From contig ADZZ01000286.1 of the NCBI GenBank assembly GCA_000179315.1, positions 1 through 40,178 on the forward strand: DNA of 40,178 bases, in the 5' to 3' direction. This document shows positions 15,176 to 23,556 of this stretch, piece after piece (position 1 is the stretch's first letter; each line of letters begins with the position of its first letter). This DNA is from a delta proteobacterium NaphS2 (lineage in GTDB: Bacteria; Desulfobacterota; DSM-4660; Desulfatiglandales; Desulfatiglandaceae). The position numbers and the translations under genes are program-made. The notes below the pieces were generated by a model. It did no database searches. It was not told where the DNA came from and worked only from the letters and a program-made list of their open reading frames with translations.

Positions 15176-15859
15176 ATGTTAGTAAGGGAATATATGTCGG
15201 CAAATGTGATTTCCGCAGATGAAGATACTTCAATAATAAAGGCGGCGGAGTTAATGAAGAAAAACAAAATCTGCAGATTCCCCGTTCTGCGTAATGGTGA
15301 ACTGGTTGGTATTGTTACAGACAGAGATATACGTTCGGCAGCTCCATCCCAGGTTGTTAGCTTTGACCAGCAAGAAAGAAAATTACTGCCGGAACTTTAT
15401 GACTACCTGGCCCAGATCAATGTCAAAGTGATGATGTCCCGGGATGTAATTACCATTGAACCTGAGCAAAGCATAATGGCGGCCGCAGCGCTTATGCTCA
15501 GATACCACATTTCCGGTATGCCCGTGGTGGATTCCATGGAGAAGATTGTAGGAATCATCACCGAGAGTGATATTTTCAAAGCATTGGTTGCTCTTTCAGG
15601 GATCTACCAGGGGGAGACCCTCTTTGGATTCGAGCTGGAAAATCGTCCGGGCGTCATAAAGAACGTGGCCGATACCATACGAGAACATGGAGGGAGAATC
15701 GTAAGCATTTTTAGCTCTTCAACTTCGGGAGAGGCGCAATCACGTCATGTTTATATCCGCGCCAGCCATCTGCCCTCAGAGTCACTGGAGGCCTTAAAAA
15801 AGGATTTGGAGAAAAAAGCCACTGTCCTTTATATGATCCGGGAGCATGTTGACACTTGA
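15176..15859 (+). CDS. CBS-pair plus ACT domain protein (AcuB-like)
   Basis: A 227-residue cytoplasmic protein with two CBS motifs (about residues 1-60, VREYMSANVISADEDTSIIKAAELM, and 80-140, VMMSRDVITIEPEQSIMAAAALM) and a C-terminal ACT domain from about residue 150 (FGFELENRPGVIKNVADTIREHGGRIVSI). CBS pairs bind adenine nucleotides or CoA derivatives, and ACT domains bind small ligands such as amino acids. Proteins of this layout, including AcuB, are thought to regulate acetyl-CoA or acyl-CoA metabolism. The start follows GGAGGATGTAGGG. It could gauge energy or CoA status for the neighbouring pathway, but no target can be read. Confidence 0.85.
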   Translation: MLVREYMSANVISADEDTSIIKAAELMKKNKICRFPVLRNGELVGIVTDRDIRSAAPSQVVSFDQQERKLLPELYDYLAQINVKVMMSRDVITIEPEQSIMAAAALMLRYHISGMPVVDSMEKIVGIITESDIFKALVALSGIYQGETLFGFELENRPGVIKNVADTIREHGGRIVSIFSSSTSGEAQSRHVYIRASHLPSESLEALKKDLEKKATVLYMIREHVDT

Positions 15860-16000
15860 TGCTCTCGGTCCTCATTAAAATTGCTGATGAAATTTATTGG
15901 GGGAGGAAGAGTGTTTTGAAATGCGGATGATAAGATGTTCCATTGAGTTGGAAGGGGTAGTGGTAACAACAGCTTTTTAGAGAAGAAGAAGGAGAAGCGG

Positions 16001-16759
16001 ATGCTCTTGAAAAAAAAAGTCGCCCTGATTACAGGGGCGGGTGTCGGAATTGGAAAGGGGATTGCTCGGAAGTTTGCCGAAGAAGGTGCAATTCTGATTG
16101 TAAACGACATTAATGCCGACACCGGACAAGAGACGGCTGATGAGATCACGAAAAATAATGGAACAGCGGACTTCGTTCATGGAGATACGAGTTCAGCTGC
16201 CGATGCCAAGAATATGGTGGATTTTGCTGTTCAGAAGTACGGCAGATTGGACGTCTTGGTTAACAATGCGGCTATAGAAGTCGTAAAGCCGTTCTTGGAG
16301 ACAACCGAACAAGAGCTGGAAAGCCTCATGCAGGTTAATATTAAAGGCGTGTTTCTTGTCGGACAACAAGCAGGACTCCAGATGGTAAAGCAAGGTGGTG
16401 GAAGCATCATAAATTTGTCATCCGTGGGAGGGCTTATTGTGGCTCCGCTTCTTGCCGGCTACTGCGCTACGAAGCACGGAGTGATAGGCCTCACAAAAAC
16501 CATGGCTCTGGAATTAAGAACAAATAACATTCGAGTGAACGCATTATGCCCTGCATTCATTGATACCCCTATGATCGAACGCACCGCCAAAATCTATTCG
16601 GCAGCCAACATCGATGTCGCGAGTCTTACGGCGCAGATGCAAGTTCGACTCGGTAAAGTGGAAGAGGTAGCCTCGGTCGCGGTTTTTCTTGCCAGTGATC
16701 AATCATCTTTTGTCAATGGCACGGCTATACCTATTGATAATGCCTTCACAGCCTCTTAG
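16001..16759 (+). CDS. Short-chain dehydrogenase/reductase
   Basis: A 252-residue classical SDR. The NAD(P)-binding TGAGVGIG is at 11-18, NNAA near residue 90, the catalytic Ser in INLSSVGG, and YCATK supplies the Tyr and Lys. The C-terminal region ends with SSFVNGTAIPIDNAFTAS, typical of FabG-like enzymes. Asp in the VNDIN position after strand 2 favours NAD(H). It likely oxidises a hydroxyacyl-CoA or alicyclic alcohol intermediate. A strong AGAAGGAGAAG site precedes the ATG. It stands alone between the CBS-ACT gene and the promoter at 17.0 kb. Its C-terminal His-rich Zn motif is absent, so nothing specific about substrate can be claimed. Confidence 0.88.
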   Translation: MLLKKKVALITGAGVGIGKGIARKFAEEGAILIVNDINADTGQETADEITKNNGTADFVHGDTSSAADAKNMVDFAVQKYGRLDVLVNNAAIEVVKPFLETTEQELESLMQVNIKGVFLVGQQAGLQMVKQGGGSIINLSSVGGLIVAPLLAGYCATKHGVIGLTKTMALELRTNNIRVNALCPAFIDTPMIERTAKIYSAANIDVASLTAQMQVRLGKVEEVASVAVFLASDQSSFVNGTAIPIDNAFTAS

Positions 16760-17140
16760 GTTTCACGCGAAAACCGGGGATAGGTTTTTGCTGTTACTCA
16801 GTCCTGCAGGGCATTTTTTGGGACACAAAAGACTGATGGTTATATCATTTGTCAGTATCGGCTAAAATCGTCATGGAGCATACCTGTTCGGAAGAGTTAA
16901 AATGGGGTAAAAATTGAGGTTAAACGACCTTTTTCAGTTTTTTCTCTTGCTTATTTTTGATGCCCGTAGTTGGTCCACAGTTTTTTGGTAAAGATGAAGG
17001 TTCTTTCTTGACAGATGGTTTTTTTTTCTGCTATTTTTATCCAACCAAATGGTTGGTTGATGCTAATCTGAGTTTGAGTAAGACTGCGTTGACTACTGAC
17101 GTGTGTAAACCAGAAGATTTCATTTGAGGAGAAATCGGTC
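16760..17140 (+). promoter_or_regulatory. Promoter with CCAACCA inverted repeat before the NADH module
   Basis: This gene-free gap holds the promoter of the nuoE-like operon. A -35 TTGACA (17008-17013) and a -10-like TATTTT (17032-17037, 18-bp spacer) are followed at once by the inverted repeat CCAACCA-AA-TGGTTGG (17041-17056), which would cover the start of transcription. Repeats of this composition are typical of TetR-family operators, for example regulators of acyl-CoA metabolism. No TetR gene lies in the window. GAGGAG precedes the first ATG at 17141. The first 240 bases of the gap show nothing else. Confidence 0.6.
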
Positions 17141-17608
17141 ATGTCTGATGAATTTGGAGAAGCGGCACTCAAGAATATTTTGGTCTTTTACGAAGGAAAG
17201 AGAAGCGAACTGATTCCCATTCTGCAAGAGGCTCAAGGAATTCATGGCTGGCTGCCCGGGAAAACAATGCAGTTAATTGCAGACTTTCTTCATATCAATG
17301 AAGGCGAAGTTCATTCAGTGGCATCCTTCTATAATCAATTTCGATTAATGCCTTTGGGAAGGAAAATGGTCACAGTCTGTCGAGGCACTGCCTGCCACAT
17401 TCGAGGCGCCCCCCAGATCCTTGAGGATATTGGTCAATCGCTCCGTTTGAAGGAGGGAGAGACTTCACCCGACTTGGAGTACACCCTCGAGAGTGTTGCC
17501 TGTATCGGCTGTTGCGCCCTGGCGCCCGTTGTCAAGGTCAATCATAAAATTCACGGTGAAATGACTCGGGAAAGGGCCGTAACGCTTTTCCCCAAATTGA
17601 GTGAATAA
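17141..17608 (+). CDS. NuoE-like thioredoxin-fold [2Fe-2S] subunit
   Basis: A 155-residue protein of the NADH dehydrogenase 24-kDa (NuoE/HoxE/HndA/BamG) family. The [2Fe-2S] ligands are C80 and C85 (CRGTAC) and C121 and C125 (CIGCC). The N-terminal helical part (ILVFYEGKRSELIPILQEAQ...GWLPG) is typical. It forms the diaphorase with the NuoF-like protein encoded 34 bp downstream. In this company it is more likely a soluble NADH-linked electron module than part of complex I, because no membrane subunits are present. Confidence 0.9.
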   Translation: MSDEFGEAALKNILVFYEGKRSELIPILQEAQGIHGWLPGKTMQLIADFLHINEGEVHSVASFYNQFRLMPLGRKMVTVCRGTACHIRGAPQILEDIGQSLRLKEGETSPDLEYTLESVACIGCCALAPVVKVNHKIHGEMTRERAVTLFPKLSE

Positions 17609-17642
17609 AATCAAACGTTGGAAATTGAGGAGTTAAAAATAG

Positions 17643-19265
17643 ATGTCTGCCAAGTGCAATGCCCTTGTCTGTCTGGGAACCGGCTGTCAATCAGGGGGGG
17701 CTGAGGAAGTCCTATCTTCTTTAAAAGAGGAGATAGAAAGACTGAGTCTGGAAGAGACCGTTCAAGTGAAGCAGACCGGCTGTCATGGCTTTTGTCAAAG
17801 AGGTCCTCTTGTCGTTATCGAGCCTGAGGGGATTTTTTATTCAAAAGTGACCCCCGATGACGTATCGGAGATCGCAAAATCGTTATTACCGGGAGAGACA
17901 CCTGTTGAGCGACTCTTTTATCGAGATCCCGCCACTGATACACCTCTGCCACACTATATGGAGATCCCCTTCTACAGTAAGCAGCAGCGTACACTACTAA
18001 GAAATTGTGGTCATATTGACCCGGAAGAGATTGAAGAGTACCTCGCTGCGGGTGGGTACCAAACTATCAAGAAGGTCCTCCTCGGGATGAGCAGGGAGGA
18101 AGTCATTGATGAAATCAAACGCTCGGGTCTTCGTGGTCTGGGCGGCGCCGGTTTCCCGACCGGTCGGAAATGGGAGGTTTGCTATAAAGCTCAAGACACA
18201 AAAAAATATGTGATATGTAATGGTGATGAAGGTGATCCGGGTGCCTTCCAAGACCGATCTGTTATGGAAGGAACCCCACATTCCGTCCTGGAAGGAATGA
18301 TGATTGCCGCTTATGCCATCGGGGCCCAGCAGGGCTATATTTATGTGAGAGCTGAGTACCCTCTTGCTGTGAAACGGTTAAGGATTGCGATCTCACAGGC
18401 AAAGAAGAAGGGATTCCTCGGCAAAGATATCCTGGGAAGCGGCTTTGATTTTAAGATAGCGCTTTTTCAAGGAGCAGGGGCTTTTGTCTGTGGTGAGGAG
18501 ACGGCACTCATCGCTTCTGTTGAGGGTTTTCGCGGTATGCCGCGTTTGCGGCCTCCCTTTCCGGCCGAATCAGGTATGGAGGGGAAACCCACCATTATCG
18601 ATAATGTCAAAACGCTGGCCTCCATTCCCATTATCATCGATGAAGGGGCTGAATCCTTTGTCCGCATCGGCACGGAAAAGAGCAAGGGGACAGTTGTATT
18701 CGCCCTTACCGGAAAGGTCGAAAATAATGGACTCATAGAAGTGCCCATGGGGATGACACTTCGGGAAATCATCTTTGATATTGGAGGTGGCATTCCCGAT
18801 GGGAAAGCCTTCAAAGCGGTTCAAACCGGGGGCCCTTCAGGTGGTTGTCTTCCTGCGAGTTTTCTCGATATGCCCGTTGACTTCGACTCGCTCAAGGCAG
18901 CCGGTTCGATGATGGGATCCGGAGGTCTCGTGGTTATGGACGAAGAAACCTGCATGGTGGATTTGGCTCGTTACTTCCTTGATTTTACTCAGAGAGAATC
19001 TTGCGGACAATGTATCCCTTGCAGACTTGGGACGAAACAACTATTTGATATCCTGAATGATATCACGAAGGGGCAAGGTAGACCGGAGGATATCGATCTG
19101 CTGTTAGAGATCAGTGAGGCAGTATCAACCCACTCTCTTTGCGCTCTCGGTAAAACCGCTCCCAACCCGGTGATTACGACCATCCGTTATTTCAGGGATG
19201 AATATGAGGCGCACATCAATGAAAAGCGTTGCCCAACCGGCGTGTGCGGGATGCTTGAATCTTAA
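17643..19265 (+). CDS. NuoF-like NADH-oxidising flavoprotein (HydB/BamH-like)
   Basis: A 540-residue diaphorase. The N-terminal ~100 residues form a thioredoxin-like [2Fe-2S] domain (C10, C15; later TGCHGFC). The FMN/NADH core follows (GLGGAGFPTGRKWE, NGDEGDPGAFQDR, the acidic NADH loop), then an SLBB domain, and a C-terminal [4Fe-4S] site with C454, C457, C460 and C500 (ESCGQCIPCRLG...SLCALG). It oxidises NADH and passes electrons to the Fe-S partner at 19281. It stops at KRCPTGVCGMLES, before the two ferredoxin clusters usually appended in HydB/HndC, so it lacks one element associated with electron-bifurcating hydrogenase modules. Confidence 0.9.
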   Translation: MSAKCNALVCLGTGCQSGGAEEVLSSLKEEIERLSLEETVQVKQTGCHGFCQRGPLVVIEPEGIFYSKVTPDDVSEIAKSLLPGETPVERLFYRDPATDTPLPHYMEIPFYSKQQRTLLRNCGHIDPEEIEEYLAAGGYQTIKKVLLGMSREEVIDEIKRSGLRGLGGAGFPTGRKWEVCYKAQDTKKYVICNGDEGDPGAFQDRSVMEGTPHSVLEGMMIAAYAIGAQQGYIYVRAEYPLAVKRLRIAISQAKKKGFLGKDILGSGFDFKIALFQGAGAFVCGEETALIASVEGFRGMPRLRPPFPAESGMEGKPTIIDNVKTLASIPIIIDEGAESFVRIGTEKSKGTVVFALTGKVENNGLIEVPMGMTLREIIFDIGGGIPDGKAFKAVQTGGPSGGCLPASFLDMPVDFDSLKAAGSMMGSGGLVVMDEETCMVDLARYFLDFTQRESCGQCIPCRLGTKQLFDILNDITKGQGRPEDIDLLLEISEAVSTHSLCALGKTAPNPVITTIRYFRDEYEAHINEKRCPTGVCGMLES

Positions 19266-19280
19266 CAGAATGAGGTAACC

Positions 19281-19916
19281 ATGAGCAAAGTCACTTTGAC
19301 AATAGATGGATTGGATATTGTAGCTGAAAAGGAAACGACTATTTTGCGGGCAGCGCTGGATAACGATATTTATATTCCCCATCTTTGTTATCATCCCGAG
19401 TTGAGTCCCTCCGGAATCTGTAGGCTATGTATGGTTAATGCTGATGGAGAAGTGGTCATGTCCTGCCAGACACCGGTGGACCAGGGGATGGTGGTTAAGA
19501 CAAAAGATCCCGAGATTGACAGGCTTCGACGGACCAGTATTGAGATACTCGTCGCGAACCATCATGCCAGTTGCAGAGGGTGTCCCGGAAGCGGCCCCTG
19601 CGCATTGCAAAAAATAATGGCTTATATTCGCATTGATAGAAAAAGAGTTCGCAGACTACGGCTGCCAGAAGAGGATTTGCCCAAAGATCAGTCAAATCCG
19701 TTTTTTGATTATGATCCAAACCATTGTGTGCTTTGTAACATTTGCGTTCAGACTTGTGCAGAGATTCAGGGTGCCCTCCACGTTATCGGCCGAGGCATTC
19801 GAACACAAATTGCTTTTTATGGAAATGACGCTGACTGTCGATCGTGTATGGAGTGTGTTGCCAGATGCCCTGTTGGCGCACTGACAGCAAAGGAAAGTAT
19901 GGCCACGCATGGGTAG
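19281..19916 (+). CDS. NuoG N-terminal/HoxU-like Fe-S protein
   Basis: A 211-residue iron-sulfur protein equal to the electron-wire part of NuoG. Clusters in order: [2Fe-2S] (C36, C47, C50, C62), His/Cys-ligated [4Fe-4S] (His94 or His95, C98, C101, C107), and two ferredoxin-type [4Fe-4S] sites (C149, C152, C155, C196 and C186, C189, C192, C159). It has no molybdopterin or hydrogenase domain. It follows the nuoF-like gene by 15 bp, so the three genes form one NADH-oxidising unit. The three-gene set resembles BamG-BamH-BamI of class II benzoyl-CoA reductase clusters, but no BamB-type gene is in the window. Confidence 0.88.
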   Translation: MSKVTLTIDGLDIVAEKETTILRAALDNDIYIPHLCYHPELSPSGICRLCMVNADGEVVMSCQTPVDQGMVVKTKDPEIDRLRRTSIEILVANHHASCRGCPGSGPCALQKIMAYIRIDRKRVRRLRLPEEDLPKDQSNPFFDYDPNHCVLCNICVQTCAEIQGALHVIGRGIRTQIAFYGNDADCRSCMECVARCPVGALTAKESMATHG

Positions 19917-20028
19917 TCGTTTCTCTTGGGAGTCGCATGGAAATGGGGTCATGATCTGTCCATGAAAATTTCAGGGGAGATGTTTCAAGGATCTGTTTTT
20001 GGTGCCAAGGATAAGGAGAGGAGAAATT

Positions 20029-22002
20029 ATGTTTGAGAACTTGATCAAGCCGGGCAAGATCGGAAACCTTACGGTGAAGAACAGAATGAAATATGCCGCC
20101 ACGGTGAACAACTTTTGTGATTATAAGACGGGCGAGGTAACTGAACGAGAGATAGGCTATCTCAGAGAGCGATCGCAGGGAGGTTTTGGCATGGTCGTCA
20201 GTGCAGGTGGTTATCCGCATATCTTGGGCAAGGGCTATATCGGCTCCATGGGTGTGGATAAGGATGAGCACCTGCCGGGGCTGACGCGGCTGGCCAGGGC
20301 CATGAAAGTGGATGACGTCATAACCATCGGACAGGTCATGCACACGGGCAGATACGGACATCTCCACGAATACGGCGTGAATGAGGCGATCGCCGGAGGG
20401 AAAAAAGTGCCGGGGAACCCTGTGGGACCCACTGCCATGTCGAGTCCGATAAAGCGTTATACGCCTTGCCGTGAGATGACTCTTGAGGAAATAGAAGAGC
20501 AGGTGGAAATGCATGCTCAGGCAGCCAGGCGGTTTAAGGAGGCCGGTTTTGATGGCGTAGAAGTATGCGGCATCGCCGGATACCTGATTCCCAACTTTCT
20601 GAGCAGGTGGACAAACAAGCGTACGGACAGGTATGGAGGATCGCTTGAGAACAGGGCGCGATTTCTTCTGGAGATCCTGAGACGCACCAAAGAGGTCGTG
20701 GGACCGGATTACCCGCTTCTTCTCAGGTTGAACGGCACCGATCTGATAGACGAGGGGAATACTGAGGAAGAGTATATTGAAATCGCCCAGATGTGTGAAG
20801 AGATAGGCATAGACCTCTTCAGTGTGACCGTTGGCTGGCATGAATCCCCCAATGCTGCCATAACCGCTGAGAAACGCCCGGGAGAATGGCTATATCTGGC
20901 GGAAAACTGGAAGAAGGCCGGGATCAAGGCGCCTATATGCATGGCTTATCGTCTGAATAAGCCGGAAGTGGCGGACAAGGCCATCGGGGATGGGATCATT
21001 GATTACTGGGAAATGTGTCGTCCGGGAATCGCCGATCCATTCATCCCCAAAAAGATAATTGAAGGCCGTCCCGAGGATATCATTACCTGTCCCGCGGATA
21101 ATCAGGGCTGTTTTTTGTATGTCTTTATTGATGTCCCCATGGGTTGTATGGTAAACCCCAGGGTGGGCAGGGAGTGGGACCCCACCTACGAAATACGACC
21201 GGCGGAAAAAAAGAAAAAGGTTCTCGTTGTTGGTGGTGGTCCGGCCGGTATGGAGGCTGCGCGCGTGGCGGCACTAAGAGGGCACGACGTGTCCTTATAC
21301 GAGAAAGGCAATGAGTTGGGAGGCCAGATGAGGCTGGGCGCCAAAACACCGTTGCTTTATGATTGGTACGATATTATCCGCTACTACACCACACAGCTTT
21401 CCAAGGCAGGGGTTGATGTGCAGTTGAAAAAGGAGATCACCTCCGATCTTATCAGAAAGGAGAAGCCGGACGTTCTCATTCTTGCCACGGGTGCAAAACC
21501 GGCCGCCCTCAAAATACCGGGCATTGACAGGGAAAATGTGACCAATATTTTTGACGTGTTGGAAGATCGGGCAACACTGGGAGACAAGGTGGTCTTCCTG
21601 GGCAGCAATGAAATTGCCATCCAAACCGCCGAGTTTGTAGCCAAACAGGGCAAGGAGGTGACCCTCCTTGAAAAGGGTAAAGCTATCGGTTCTGACCTTA
21701 ACCTCTTCAACCTGCTGGCTCATAGAAGGGAGCTTGACAATCTCAAGGTGAATTCGCTGGTTAATGTGGAGTTGGACAGCATAACCGATGACGGCGTCGT
21801 TGTGACCACCTTGGGAGGGAGAGAAGCCACCATCCCCGCGGACACTATTGTAAATGCCGAAGCTTTTGAAGCCGATCAAGGACTCTCGGAAGAATTGCGA
21901 ACGACCGCAGCAGCAGAGATATATTCCATTGGCGATTGTGCGGGTTTCCGCAAGCTGTATGAAGCCATTCACGATGGCTATAAGATAGGGGTCAAAGTAT
22001 AG
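20029..22002 (+). CDS. Old-Yellow-type enoate/2,4-dienoyl-CoA/aryl-CoA reductase
   Basis: A 657-residue flavoenzyme of the 2,4-dienoyl-CoA reductase/enoate reductase family: FMN-binding TIM barrel (residues 1-340), Fe-S segment (354-373) and FAD/NAD(P) domain (VLVVGGGPAGMEAARVAALRG, about 393-415; SIGDCA near the end). Members reduce activated C=C bonds; 2-naphthoyl-CoA reductase belongs to the same family. The Fe-S motif is odd. The expected C-x2-C-x3-C-x11-C reads C354-x2-D357-x3-C361-x11-C373, so one ligand is Asp. The start is ATG 20029 after GGAGAGGAG. It follows the NADH module by 110 bp, suggesting the module feeds it. Confidence 0.85.
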   Translation: MFENLIKPGKIGNLTVKNRMKYAATVNNFCDYKTGEVTEREIGYLRERSQGGFGMVVSAGGYPHILGKGYIGSMGVDKDEHLPGLTRLARAMKVDDVITIGQVMHTGRYGHLHEYGVNEAIAGGKKVPGNPVGPTAMSSPIKRYTPCREMTLEEIEEQVEMHAQAARRFKEAGFDGVEVCGIAGYLIPNFLSRWTNKRTDRYGGSLENRARFLLEILRRTKEVVGPDYPLLLRLNGTDLIDEGNTEEEYIEIAQMCEEIGIDLFSVTVGWHESPNAAITAEKRPGEWLYLAENWKKAGIKAPICMAYRLNKPEVADKAIGDGIIDYWEMCRPGIADPFIPKKIIEGRPEDIITCPADNQGCFLYVFIDVPMGCMVNPRVGREWDPTYEIRPAEKKKKVLVVGGGPAGMEAARVAALRGHDVSLYEKGNELGGQMRLGAKTPLLYDWYDIIRYYTTQLSKAGVDVQLKKEITSDLIRKEKPDVLILATGAKPAALKIPGIDRENVTNIFDVLEDRATLGDKVVFLGSNEIAIQTAEFVAKQGKEVTLLEKGKAIGSDLNLFNLLAHRRELDNLKVNSLVNVELDSITDDGVVVTTLGGREATIPADTIVNAEAFEADQGLSEELRTTAAAEIYSIGDCAGFRKLYEAIHDGYKIGVKV

Positions 22003-22262
22003 AAAGCGCAAGAACATTTGGGCCTCGGCAGGCTTTTGGTCTCTTTTGCCTGTGGAGGCGCCACAGAAGTGTCTATCACATGGCCTGTGGGCGTGGCAGC
22101 CGCTGCTGTGCATGATCCGTAGTCAACGGAAGAAGGTGCCCCTACTGGGGAAAAAGAGCGGATATCAGTTGTTGATGGCCCAGGCCATGAAACGAATTAA
22201 GATTCCGGGATAGGTGATTTCAGGCACTGAATCGTCAAAGATTGAAACAGGAGTATATAGTT

Positions 22263-22772
22263 ATGTCCGAGCACGTGTTGTTGGATGGAAAAAAAATTCT
22301 CATTGTGGATGACGAAGAAGACATCCTGGAGAACCTCGAAGAACTTCTGGAAATGTGTCAGGTGGTCAAGGCTTCGAGTTTTGAAGAGGCCAAGAACCTG
22401 TTGGAAACCGAGCCGTTTGATATGGCCATTCTGGATATCATGGGGGTAGACGGATTCGGGCTTTTGAAAATCGCCAACAGCAAAGGTATTCCTGCCGTAA
22501 TGTTGACGGCCTACGCCTTCACACCGGGAAACCTCATGAGATCGGTCAAGGAAGGGGCCGACTCCTATCTGCCGAAAGAAGAAATGGCCGACATCGCCGA
22601 ATTCCTGGATGACATCCTGGTGGCCCATAAAAAGGGCAAAAATCCGTGGGATCCGTGGCAAAAGAAGTTACCCTCCTCTTATTTTGAGAAACGATGGGGT
22701 ACCGCACTGAGGGACAAGGACGAAAACTTCTGGGAGACCTTCAAGGCCATCATCAAAGCGAGAAAGAAATGA
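22263..22772 (+). CDS. Stand-alone response-regulator receiver protein
   Basis: A 169-residue protein with a complete receiver domain (about 10-125): acidic pair D16/D17, phosphoacceptor D58 (LDIMGVDG), Thr82 (MLTAYA) and Lys105 (LPKEE). The remaining ~45 residues (NPWDPWQKKLPSSYFEKRWG...NFWETFKAIIKARKK) are basic and aromatic and match no output domain I know, and no histidine kinase lies nearby. It may act by protein-protein contact. The start is ATG 22263, preceded by CAGGAG. The 22003-22262 gap before it has no recognisable gene. Confidence 0.85.
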   Translation: MSEHVLLDGKKILIVDDEEDILENLEELLEMCQVVKASSFEEAKNLLETEPFDMAILDIMGVDGFGLLKIANSKGIPAVMLTAYAFTPGNLMRSVKEGADSYLPKEEMADIAEFLDDILVAHKKGKNPWDPWQKKLPSSYFEKRWGTALRDKDENFWETFKAIIKARKK

Positions 22773-22938
22773 AAGTCCGCCGCATCCGATTAGGAGATGA
22801 AAGGGCTTATTTACCTGAAGGGTCGCCATTAGATAATTCCGTGGAAAGCGCTTTTTTGGTTAATTTTTCTATTGAAAATCAGTGAATTCCGGTCATCCTT
22901 AAAGCTATGCAATAAGTTGCCTTTTTTGCCTCCTCACA

Positions 22939-23008
22939 AAAGGAAGAGCGCCGGACAACATCTTCGTTGAAAGGTTGTGGAGAACCTTAAAATACGAAGA
23001 GGTGTACA
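22939..23008 (+). mobile_element. IS3-family transposase (OrfB) scrap
   Basis: Read from 22939, one frame gives KGRAPDNIFVERLWRTLKYE and then EVY. This is the well-known rve-domain signature of IS3-family integrases (GRALDNIFVERLWRTLKYEEVYL), including the catalytic Glu in VERLWR. Only about 23 codons remain. It abuts the amidohydrolase remnant that begins near 23009, so the insertion or its excision probably helped destroy that gene. The preceding 22773-22938 interval shows nothing else. Confidence 0.75.
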
Positions 23009-23495
23009 TTTTCATGCTGCTTTACCCGAGGAATACTATATCCCCTACGTTGTAGCTGATTTGGCGAATGAGCTGGAGCGGCGTGTAGAGATGGGGCACC
23101 GAGGGCTCAAACTGTATCCATTATCCATCATACCGGCATTCCTATCCCAATAACCACTTTTTCTGGACGATGTGGCTGTTGATTTTCAGCGGCTAACGCT
23201 CTATTATGTCCAAGATGTGCGTGGGTTCTTGTACATTTGGGCTTTTCTCTTGCCCGAATGCATGAGCATTTATTTGGAAATTACCGGCCTGCCTCCAGAA
23301 GAATTGCCATTCTACTTTCCGGACCTGGAAAAGCTTGCAAATAAAATCATTTTTGGGTCTGATTGGCCGGCAGTTACAAATATTGCGGGCAGCATTGATG
23401 TCATTCGCAGTCTGCCATTTCATGATGACACCAAAGGAAATATTCCGGGGATTAAGGCCCCGCGAGTACTGGGCCTGGCTGCATCAAGGGATTGA
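23009..23495 (+). pseudogene. Degenerate ACMSD-like amidohydrolase copy
   Basis: This is a broken relative of the intact amidohydrolase gene at 24547. Matching pieces are the start (ATTTTCATGCTGCTTTACCC, compare FHIHVTLPKEY), then a jump to VADLANELERRVEMGHRGLKLYP, another ~100-bp deletion, and the 3' part from DDVAVDF through EITGLPPEELPFYFPDLEKLANKIIFGSDWPAVTNIAG to an ending close to that of the intact gene. Deletions and frame changes make it non-functional. It lies next to an IS3 scrap. Confidence 0.85.
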
Positions 23496-23556
23496 CAGCA
23501 TTAAACGATAGGACGATTTTTAAAATTGTCGTAAAGAAATCGGAGCGGTTTTGAAT

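Noticed and set aside
19783-20841. A 352-residue minus-strand open frame
   Set aside because: It lies opposite the Fe-S subunit and flavoenzyme genes, has no recognisable domains and no ribosome binding site. It is a mirror of strong coding sequence.
21295-22113. A 272-residue minus-strand open frame
   Set aside because: It is antisense to the FAD domain of the flavoenzyme and shows no protein family features.
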